From NCBI GenBank assembly GCA_043228905.1, contig JBHGNT010000003.1, positions 15,686,001-15,750,000 on the forward strand: a stretch of 64,000 bases of DNA, written 5' to 3'. Under the pieces are notes generated by a model, which was not told the DNA's origin, made no database searches, and worked only from the letters and a program-made list of their open reading frames with translations. This stretch comes from Azolla caroliniana. Lineage: Eukaryota; Polypodiophyta. Each line of letters starts with the position of its first letter. Positions within the stretch are counted from its first letter, which is position 1. Positions 55,966 to 64,000 of this stretch are shown in pieces. A program made the translations under genes and the position numbers.

Positions 55966-56598
55966 GTATGTACCTGGCTAGATATCGCATATGCAGTTGG
56001 AGCGGTGACCCAGTTCATGAGCAATTCCGGAAAAGAGCACTGGAACGCAGTTAAGTGGATACTCCGGTATTTGAGAGGCACCTCGAGTATGCGTGTCCGG
56101 TTCGGCTCTGGTAATCCCCAACTTGACGGATTCACGGATTCGGATATGTCAGTTGATGCGGATACCAGCCAGTCGACATCCGGATATGTCATGACCTATG
56201 CAAGGGGAGTTGTATCATGGCCGTCAAGGCTGGAGAAGATGGTTGCGTTGTCAACCACGGAGGCGGAGTACATGGCAATTATGGAAGCCAACAAGGAGAT
56301 AATCTGGATGAAGGACTTCATCAGAGAGCTAGGGATCCAACAGGAGGAATACCAGCTCTACTGCGACAGTCAAAGTGTCATCCACCTTGCAAAGAACACG
56401 GCCTACCATTCCTGGATGAAACATATCCAGCAAAGGTACCACTGGATCTGGGAGAGAGTAGAAGATCAAGAGTTAGTGTTGACGAAGATCCACACAGAGG
56501 AGAATGGGTCGGATATGTTGACCAAGGTGCTGACAACCGACAAGCTGGATGTGTGCCGAAAGCGGATCGGGCTAGCGAGACATCCCATGCTGGAGTGA
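55966..56598 (+). pseudogene. CoE RNase H (C-terminal end of Pol)
   Basis: Resumes CoE after GyD with the IAYAVGAVTQFMS connector and stays open to the stop at 56596. It contains TDSDMSVDADTSQSTSGYVMTYARG, WPSRLEKMVALSTTEAEYMAI (catalytic Glu), QLYCDSQSVIHLAKN (Asp), HIQQRYHWIWERVED and DMLTKVLTTDKLDVC, ending LARHPMLE. A polypurine tract GAAGGGGGAGAT precedes the 3' LTR. This part is undamaged, so the defects of CoE lie upstream. Confidence 0.9.
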
Positions 56599-56608
56599 AG
56601 GGGGAGAT

Positions 56609-57141
56609 TGTTGGGAAATTGGTCCCTCCAGATGGGATCCGGTTATGAATGGAGTGGACCCAGTGAGAACTAGAAGAGATCCGGAAACCGGATCAGATGG
56701 ACCCAGTGAGCTGGAAGTGAAGACATATTTGTAAATATGTTTTTCAGTAAGCCTATTGAGGCTATATTTGTAAATAGCCCTAAGTTCATATAAGTATAAA
56801 TATGACTTAGGGCAATCACTTTAGTGGTGTTTGTCATATTGTGTATAACTATTGTACAGACAAAGAGTGAGAGAGAGCAAGAGAGTAGCTACGAGCACTT
56901 TCTATTGTAACCGCCTTCTGGCGAAGATCGCGAGCACGAGGTCATTGCCTCTGTGTCTCCTCTTTGTATTTCCTCTCATATAGTGATAGTTGGATTTCGT
57001 GGGCTCCCGTGGTTTTTCCCTATTAGGGTTTTCCGCGTAAATATTATGTGTACTCTCTACTTCCCATTTCTGTATTTCATTCCCATTGTTGTGATTCAAA
57101 ACTCGGTTGTGGCCGAGCAATATTCCGCGCTATTCTTCACA
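56609..57141 (+). repeat. CoE 3' LTR
   Basis: 533 bp, TGTTGGGAAATTGG to ATTCTTCACA. Carries only one copy of the 184-bp unit that is doubled in the 5' LTR. Confidence 0.9.
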
Positions 57142-57315
57142 CCATCCACATTGCGAATAATGCGGCCTACCATTCCCGAACAAAACACATCCAACAGAGG
57201 TATCACTGGATCCGGGAGAGAGTAGAAGATCAAGACTTGTGCTGACGAAGATCCACACGAAGGAGAACAGATCGGATATGCTGACCAAGGTGCTTTCAAC
57301 CGACAAGTTGGACGT
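57142..57315 (+). pseudogene. CoD RNase H fragment
   Basis: Picks up CoD exactly where 39926 left off: the codons continue HIANNAAYHSRTKHIQQRYHWIRERVEDQ, then a small deletion shifts the frame before the DMLTKVLSTDKLD segment. It is ended at GACGT (57311-57315) by CoG. The preceding CCATC repeats the TCATC left of CoE with one change. Confidence 0.85.
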
Positions 57316-57622
57316 TGTTTAGAATAAATCTCAACTTGGTCTAGTGTGTGAACTCACCTTGAGAGTGAATAGACACTCCAACAGTCAAGAGTCACCATTA
57401 TGTCACCACTTTGTATTCTAGCATTTAGTATGAGTCATAGAATCATATTCTATGACACATAACTTATGAGCTTTCACATTCCCCATGCTCCATGAGTCTT
57501 GTAGTTAATGAAGAGGTAGGGTGACTATATAAAGCACCATCCTCCCTCCTTGTATAATGTCGAGTCTTTCTCCTTTGTTAATATACTTTTACCTTGCGTA
57601 TTCTCTGTGTCTTACTCCTTGT

Positions 57623-57662
<40 letters not shown>

Positions 57663-57719
57663 CACACACACAGTTCATATCTATCCTGCCGCACAGAATC
57701 CATCTCTTGATTCTTTACA
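57316..57719 (+). repeat. CoG 5' LTR
   Basis: TGTTTAGAATAAATC to ATTCTTTACA. TATA box CTATATAAAG at 57525-57534; (CT)n then (AC)n microsatellite 57630-57672. Confidence 0.9.
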
Positions 57720-57731
57720 TGGTATCAGAGC
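57720..57731 (+). promoter_or_regulatory. CoG primer-binding site
   Basis: TGGTATCAGAGC directly at the LTR end, initiator tRNA-Met type. Confidence 0.9.
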
Positions 57732-57820
57732 GACTTGGTAGCTCGATCTAGCCCATCCGCGTGCGTTGTGTCCTACGCCAACGACCAAGAACCGGCCCAT
57801 TGCTATCGTAGCTTCGCTAC

Positions 57821-58429
57821 TGTTGGGATTACGGTCCCTTCGGATGGGATGGTCGGATGTCGGAGATGAATGCCGACAGGCCCGGTTTCGGTTTCGGATC
57901 CGGATGACGAAGACCCCGGCTTCGGTGCCGGATGACGAATGTACCCGGAGAGCGATCCGGATGCAGGGACATATCCGTGAATATGTTCGCTATGGGCCCC
58001 TGAGGCCACAGTTGTAAATAGTCCCAAAGTCATATGTGTATAAATATGACTTAGGGCAAACAGTTTTAGTGCAGCTTCTCATTTTTCTGTTTTTCCACTC
58101 AAGAGGAGTGAAGAGGGAGCAGCCGTGAGACAGAGTGAGAGATAGAGCGCGAGAGAAGAAGAGGTAGACGCCTCTGTGTATTTCCGCCGCCTATGGCGAG
58201 GACAGCGAGCTCAAGGTCGTCGCCTTGGAGCTCGTCATTGTATACTTCTCTTGTATAGTGTTGTTTGGAGTCTTGTACTCCCGTGGTTTTTCCCATCTAG
58301 GGTTTTCCACGTTAATCCCTGTGTACTCGTGTGTTTCTCTCTTTTGGTTTCTATTTTCTGCTGCATTGATCCGCGATTAATCGGTTGTGGCCGAGCGGTG
58401 AAGGTGAATCCAAGCGTTGATTCCCAACA
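57821..58429 (+). repeat. Solo LTR of the CoD/CoE family in the CoG leader
   Basis: 609 bp with ends TGTTGGGAT and ATTCCCAACA, and GCTAC on both sides (57816-57820, 58430-58434). It shares the GTATAAATATGACTTAGGGC and GGTTTTTCCC blocks with the CoD and CoE LTRs. It sits between the CoG primer site and gag ATG. Confidence 0.9.
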
Positions 58430-58452
58430 GCTACATAGCTCGCATTCGAAGA

Positions 58453-58482
58453 GAGAAGAAGAAGAAGAAGAAGAAGAAGAAT
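58453..58482. repeat. (GAA)n microsatellite before CoG gag
   Basis: About nine GAA/AAG triplets immediately upstream of the gag ATG at 58490. Confidence 0.85.
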
Positions 58483-58489
58483 CGACATA

Positions 58490-61400
58490 ATGAATACTCA
58501 AATGGGGAGCGCTCTCCCTACCAAGAAGTTGGATCGAAACAACTTCGCATCTTGGGAGTACAAGATGCACCAATACCTTGTCGTACAAGGCTATTGGAGC
58601 TACATCAAAGGAGCGCACGAAGACCGACCCGTCGAAATAGCTCCTAGATACGCGACATGGGAGCAAGCCGCAAGCCGCGTGATGTATTGCTTGGCGACAT
58701 GTGTTCACGATCACATGCTCAGCTACATTCGCGAAGCCAAAATGCCAAAAGAGGCATGGGAAAATCTACGAAATATTTTTGCGACGAAGACAACCGCAAG
58801 AAGGCTTCAACTCCGCCAAGAGTTGAACAACATTCAACAAAGGGACATGTCCATCACGACATACACCTTGAAGATCAAGGAGCATTGCAACTCGCTCGGC
58901 TCGATAAGCGTAAATATCGATGATGATGAGATGGTGAAAATATGCCTCCGTGGCCTCGCACCACGGTTCGGCGCGATGCGAACCGCCATTATACCAAGGG
59001 AGAAATCCTCCTCCTTCTTTGAGCTCCAATCAATGCTATTGGTCGAAGAAAACCACACTCGTACTAGGAGCAATGAGTCGGAAGGCCACATGCTCTACAC
59101 GCACTCAAACGGGGGAAGAGGACACGGACGAGCGAGAGGCCGATTTGGCCAAGGACTAAGCGGACAAGGTCCGACCTACGACAACAACTCCCAATTTCGG
59201 CCGCAAAACGGAAGCCAACGAGGAACCTTCGCAAGAAGGGGGAGCTTCCACTCCGGCCCGAGCCATCAAAACGCAATCGAATGCGGATATTACGGAAAGG
59301 TCGGCCACCACGAAGAAGAGTGCCGAAAGAAGATGCGTGAATCAGCTTCCACAAGCCGACAACTCACGAATTACGCGCACAATTCCGACTATGAGGGGTA
59401 TAGAGGAATGTACGGGCACAACTCCGACTACGAAGATCGTGGCGGAATGTATGCACACAACTCCGACCGTGGCGGAATGTTCATGATGAAACATAGAGCA
59501 AACTCTATGTCGGCCTCTACCTCAACTAGTGCCCTCAATCCGGAAGACGTATGGTTTATTGACTCCGGAGCCTCAAACCATATGACATCTCATAAAGAAT
59601 GGTTTCTCGAACTTCGAGAGCCGGAGCGACCCGATTATGTCGAAACTAGAGATGACACTACACACCCGATTCGGCACATCGGCAATGTTCCGTTCGGCGA
59701 AAGAGGTAAGCAAACATACATTAAAAATGTCTTACATGTTCCCACCATCACGAAGAATTTGGTCTCAATCGGCCAAATGGTTGAGCAAGGGATGCAAGTA
59801 CAATTCAACCAAGAAGGGTGCTTCATCGAAAAAGAGGGCCGAATCATCACACGCGGAAGAAGAGAGGGCCGGATGTTCATTCTTGATTCACACGAGATGA
59901 AATCCGCCATGTTCGCAAAAAGCATGAAAGCTGACTCCGACATAGAGCTATGGCACAAGCGAATCGGACACATCAATCTCAACAAACTCAAAGCAATGAA
60001 ATCGAAAGGAGTCATCATCGGACTCCCGACATTCAAAGAGAAGGAGATTGAAGGTGTATGCGAAGCATGCCAATTCAGCAAGCAACACCGACACCCATTC
60101 CCGAAAGAGTGGAATGTGAGCAAAGGTCTACTCGACGTAGTCCATTCCGACGTATGGGGACCGGCGCAGACGGCTACATTCGGCGGATGCCAATATTACG
60201 TGCTCTTCATCGATGACTTCTCCAAGCACACGTGGCTCTATCTGATGCGGCAAAAGGGCGAAGTGTTCGGACACTTCCAAAGGTTTAAAAACGAAGTCGA
60301 AAACGCCACTGGTCGTCATGTACAATGCCTTTGATCGGATGGCGGCAAGGAGTACTTCTCGAACGATATCACAGTGTATCTCCGAAAGGAAGGAATTCGG
60401 CGAGAATTCACTTGCCAACACACTCCGCAACAAAACAGAGTAGATGAGTGCAAAAATTGGCACATCCTCGAAGTAGCGCGGGCCATGATGAATGAGAAGC
60501 ATATGCCAAAGTCATATTGGGCCAAAGCTGCAAATACAACCATCTACCTAATGAACCGGTGCACAACATCCAGAGTGCACAAGGTCACTACGCACGAAAA
60601 ATACTTCGGAAAGAAGCCGGACTTATCGCACACCCGAATATTCAGCGCGATAGCGTACGTGCACATCCCCGACGAGAAGCATCAAAAGCTTGACCCGAAG
60701 TCGGAGAAATGTATCCTCGTAGGATACTCACTGGAGCGAAAGGGGTACAAGTGCTACAACCCCTCAACCCGAAAATCTCGAGTACGTCGAGACATCGTTT
60801 TTGACGAGTCCGCATACTGGTACACACCAGAGACAACTTCAACTCTGACTCCACTCAACCCGGATTCCACTGAACAAGAGATAGAGGATGAAGATCTCCT
60901 TACACATATGTTCGAAGAAAGTCCAATCACGACCCGACTGAGCGGACCACAAGAGCCTTTGAGCGATCAAAGCACATCACAGCCTAGCCCGAAGATGGAC
61001 AAAGGCAAGGCGAAAATGTCGGAAGACGAAGACGACCGCTTTGACGACGATGAGTCGACTCACTCACTCGACAGTGAGTTCAGCGGCTTCAATGTACCAA
61101 TCGGAGCTAAGAAAGCCCTCATCTCTGCAAATGAAAAGCTCTGTCGTTCCACCCATGAAAAGAATCCGATCATCCGATTCGGCTACAACAACTACATGGC
61201 ATATCACTATGCCTTTATGATGAAGGTGGCGACAGTACGCGAGCCGGAAACATTTTTCGAAGCAGCCAAGGATCCGCGATGGATCGAAGCCATGAACGGG
61301 GAGATGCAGACACTACGCAAGAATGAGACGTGGATTCTCGTTCCCACCTCACCACACAAAAAGGCGATCGGATGCAGATGGATTTACAAAGTGAAGTACA

Positions 61401-62815
61401 ACGCCGACGGTTTTGTCAACCGCTACAAAGCGCAACTTGTAGCGAAAGGCTACGCACAAACGCACGGAGTTGACTACGAAGAGACCTTTGCCCCGGTGGC
61501 AAAGATGATGATGGTACGGACCATAATTGCGCTTTCCGCGGTGAAAGGGTGGCACCTCCATCAAATGGAAGTCAAGAACGCCTTTCTACATGGCGAATTA
61601 GAAGAGGAGGTGTACATGATACAACCACCCGGCTTCAACTCGAGCACCCATCCGAAAGATGTATGCCGACTCAAGAAGCCACTCTATGGTCTCAAGCAAG
61701 CACAGTGTGCTTGGCATTCGAAGATAACGCAATATCTTCATCAAATCGGCTTTCGTATGTCAAAATCGGACAACTCCCTCTACATACGAAGCGATTCCGC
61801 AAGTCCGATTGTCATCATCCTATATGTGGATGACCTAGTCATTGGAGGTGAGCATCTCGTCGAAATCAATAAGGTCAAATCCCTCCTTTCCAACAAGTTC
61901 GAGATGACGGACATGAAGGAGCTCCACTACTTCCTCGGCATCGAGGTAATTCGGACTCTAGCCGGAATCATGATCTCTCAACGGCACTACATCCTCAACT
62001 TGTTATACAAGTTCGGTATGGCTGAGTGCAAATACGCGGCAACCCCGCTTGATCGCAATCTCAAACTAGATGCAAACTCCGGCACCAAAGCGTGTGAGGC
62101 GACTCAGTATCGGCAACTCATCGGGAGTCTCATCTACCCCACGATCACTCGGCCCGATCTCAGTTATCCGGTCGGTCTCCTTAGCCAATTCATGCAAACA
62201 CCGCATGATACTCACTTGGATTGCGCTAAGTGAGTTCTACGAAACGTGAGTGGCACAATGGATTGCGGCATCCTCTACAAGACCATGATGCCAATACGAC
62301 TTGAGGGGTACACAGACGCCGATTGGGCCGGCTACAAAGCCGATAGAAGATCAACCTCCGGATTTGTTTTTTCCCTTTTCCCTCGGCAGCGGAGCAATAT
62401 CCTGGAGCAACAAAAAGCAACCAACCGTCGCTCTTTCGAGCACAAAGGTGGAATACAGGGGCGCGCCAGTGGCCGCATGTGAAGCCGTATGGCTCAAAAG
62501 GATACTCAAGGATCTGGGTGTACCCATCAAGGATCTGACTTCCCTTTACTGCGACAACATGAGTTGTATCTATCTGGCTCGGAACCCGGTGTTCCACGCG
62601 TGGACAAAGCACATCGAAGTGCATTATCACTTCATTGCGAGCGCGTTCTAGTTGGCAATGTCGACCTACAACACATTAGCACCAATCTTCAAACAGCCGA
62701 CATCTTCACTAAAGCCTTAGGAGCCGACAAGCTATGGCAATTCATGACCGATCTCGGATTGACGATCCTTGACCTGCCAAGCTTGAGGGGGAGTATTGAA
62801 GACACTACGCAATAA
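58490..62815 (+). pseudogene. CoG gag-pol, lightly damaged
   Basis: One frame from ATG 58490 to 62233 with a single internal TGA (60332-60334). Gag residues 1-210 are UBN2-like. The zinc knuckle CGYYGKVGHHEEEC (265-278) has Tyr for the second Cys. Protease FIDSGASNHM (Asp 358). Integrase: LWHKRIGHIN zinc module, VVHSDVWGPA (first Asp), SDGGKEYFS just after the stop (second Asp), and an altered Glu region NRVDECKN where NGVAERKN is usual. RT: MEVKNAFLHGELEEEV (Asp replaced by Glu) and ILYVDDLVIGG (Asp 1114, 1115). A second TGA (62231) precedes RNase H, which is split by a 7-bp tandem duplication (62369-62382) and a one-base loss near 62635. Both TGAs stand where relatives have Arg codons, as expected from CGA to TGA. 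Confidence 0.9.
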
Positions 62816-63040
62816 CGCGTGGATTACACAACCATGCAACAAAGCCGCGAAGAGCCGATCTACCGCGCAAAGCCACGAAGAAAGACGCAAGCCGAAGCAC
62901 AGACTTCGCAACTACGCACAACGCAAGCTGGGGCACGGATTCTGCAACTCTGTATAAATGCGAGTCGACGCGAGTTGACGCGGACTCCAGAACGCAAGTC
63001 GAAGCGGATTTTGGATACCGTCTGAAACCCTAAACCCGAC

Positions 63041-63076
63041 TTGAGCTTGAGGGGGCGTGTTGAGAATCAAGCTCAA
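63041..63076 (+). promoter_or_regulatory. CoG polypurine tract with flanking hairpin
   Basis: TTGAGCTTGA (63041-63050) and TCAAGCTCAA (63067-63076) are exact reverse complements; the 16-base loop holds GGGGGCG and the LTR start at 63058. Confidence 0.7.
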
Positions 63077-63363
63077 CTTGGTCTAGTGTGTGAACTTACC
63101 TTGAGAGTGAATAGACACTCTAACGGTCAAGAGTCATCATTATGTCACCACTTTGTATTCTAGCATTTAGTATGAGTCATAGAATCATATTCTATGACAC
63201 ATAACTTATGAGCTTTCACATTCCCCATGCTCCATGAGTTTTGTGGTTAATGAAGAGAGAGGGTGACTATATAAAGCACCCTCCTCCCACCTTGTATAAT
63301 GTCGAGTCTTTCTCCTTTGTTAATATACTTTTACCTTGCGTATTCTCTGGTCTTACTCCTTGT

Positions 63364-63405
<42 letters not shown>

Positions 63406-63462
63406 CACACACACAGTTCATATCTATCCCGCTGCACAGAATCCATCTCTTGATTCTTTACA
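63058..63462 (+). repeat. CoG 3' LTR
   Basis: 405 bp, TGTTGAGAATCAAGC to ATTCTTTACA, with the same TATA box and CT/AC microsatellite as the 5' copy. Confidence 0.9.
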
Positions 63463-63523
63463 GACGTGTACAAAAGACGGATCGGATTAACGAGAAATCC
63501 CATGCCAGAGTGAAGGGGGAGTT
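63463..63523 (+). pseudogene. CoD last Pol codons and polypurine tract
   Basis: After CoG the CoD sequence continues GACGTGTACAAAAGACGG..., equivalent to the DVCRKRIGLARHP end of CoE, then GAAGGGGGAG as the polypurine tract. Confidence 0.8.
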
Positions 63524-63581
63524 TGTTGAGAATTCGGTCCCTCCGAATGGGATCTGGTTGAGAACCAGAGGAGCCGGATCG
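63524..63581 (+). repeat. CoD 3' LTR, first 58 bp
   Basis: TGTTGAGAATTCGGTCCCTCCG matches the start of 35480-36027. It breaks off at GGATCG where a reverse-strand LTR begins. Confidence 0.8.
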
Positions 63582-64000
63582 TGTCGGGAACCCAACGTTC
63601 CTTATGCGCAAGGCTCAGCCACAACCGAGCTTAGAATGATACACAGAAAACGGGAAATAAACGAGACACAAAGAAGAGAAATGGTACACAGGAGGTTTAC
63701 GTGGAAAACCCCAAACTAGGGGAAAAACCACGGCAGCCCACAGGCTGCAAACTGTCACTATGTATGAATGCACACAAAAAAACAGTGAGTTCACGGAGGC
63801 AACAACCTCGGACTCACGCTCTTCGCCACAGGCGGCGGTTACAACAAAGACAGCGACCTCTTTCTCTCTCTGTACAACGTTACGCACACCACTCTCGTGC
63901 AAAACAGAAAATGACAACTACTCAAAGTTTGCCCTAAGTCATATTTATACTAATATGACTTTTCGGCTATTTACAAATATAGCCTCGATGGGCTCTCAGA
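63582..64000 (-). repeat. Reverse-strand LTR of the CoD/CoE family, running off the window
   Basis: Plus-strand start TGTCGGGAACC. Reading in reverse it contains the GTTGTGGCTGAG, GGTTTTTCCC and GTCATATTAGTATAAATATGACTTAGGGC blocks of the family, ending at the window edge within the TATA-side region. It is inserted in the CoD 3' LTR. Whether it is a solo LTR or the edge of a full element cannot be seen. Confidence 0.75.

Larger units (their letters stand above)
39927..57141 (+). mobile_element. CoE: Tork/Tnt1-like copia inserted in CoD RNase H
   Basis: 5' LTR 39927-40643, primer site, gag to 41423, CoF insertion, protease-integrase-RT 46311-48983, GyD insertion, RNase H 55966-56598, 3' LTR 56609-57141. 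Without its inserts it is about 5.3 kb. The two LTRs differ at roughly 7 percent of comparable positions (by eye) and by a 184-bp duplication in the 5' copy. Confidence 0.9.
57316..63462 (+). mobile_element. CoG: near-complete Ty1/copia element
   Basis: 6147 bp including a 609-bp solo LTR; GACGT at both sides (57311-57315, 63463-63467). LTRs 404 and 405 bp with about 4 percent difference by eye. The gag-pol frame has two TGA stops and two small frame shifts. Confidence 0.9.
35480..63581 (+). mobile_element. CoD: Tork/Tnt1-like copia, outermost element of the nest
   Basis: 5' LTR 35480-36027; gag-pol to 39926; interrupted by CoE (39927-57141, flanks TCATC/CCATC); RNase H resumes at 57142; interrupted by CoG (57316-63462, GACGT both sides); last residues and polypurine tract 63463-63523; 3' LTR from 63524, cut at 63582 by a reverse-strand LTR. 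Removing the inserts brings every piece into order. Confidence 0.85.

Overview
The window is plant nuclear DNA made almost entirely of nested LTR retrotransposons. One recognisable host gene lies in the least invaded stretch: a two-exon TLDc-domain gene at about 21.8-23.2 kb. Plant origin is inferred from that gene, from Tork/Tnt1-like Ty1/copia elements, from a Tat/Ogre-type Ty3/gypsy element with two RNase H domains, and from Met-tRNA-type primer sites. The LINE fragment and one gypsy lineage remind me of seed-free plants and fungi respectively, but I cannot name the species. There are no bacterial features, CRISPR arrays or rRNA genes.

Element names used here (Gy = Ty3/gypsy, Co = Ty1/copia). 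GyA is a reverse-strand gypsy with a DHG-type protease, split into 1-1304 and 9845-10.6 kb by GyB (1305-9839, plus strand), whose insertion left the 5-bp duplication GTCGT. GyB carries a large extra open frame downstream of pol. CoA (about 10.9-19.4 kb) is a dead copia split by GyC (11501-18658, reverse), a near full-length relative of GyA. A solo LTR follows (19434-20175). The 20.2-26.1 kb stretch holds degenerate tandem repeats, the TLDc gene and a possible hAT-like mini-transposon.

From 26.1 to 35.5 kb lie a copia 3' end (CoB) and GyB2, a second, 5'-truncated copy of the GyB family. GyB2 also carries the extra 3' frame. That frame is split by CoC (28330-33300), a copia whose 5' part has been replaced by a LINE fragment.

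From 35480 to the window end there is one deep nest. CoD (Tork-like copia) contains CoE (39927-57141, Tork-like). CoE contains CoF (41424-46310, reverse, TSD GAAAG) and GyD (48984-55965, TSD GTATG). CoD also contains CoG (57316-63462, TSD GACGT), itself split by a solo LTR (57821-58429, TSD GCTAC). A further reverse-strand LTR begins at 63582 inside CoD's 3' LTR. GyD has two LTRs identical by eye and one open 1719-codon gag-pol frame, so it is the youngest element and perhaps still competent. Everything else is broken.

The most novel-looking material is the conserved extra ORF of GyB/GyB2, the DHG-protease gypsy lineage with tRNA-like units in its LTRs, and a conserved hairpin that brackets the polypurine tract and LTR start in five copia copies.
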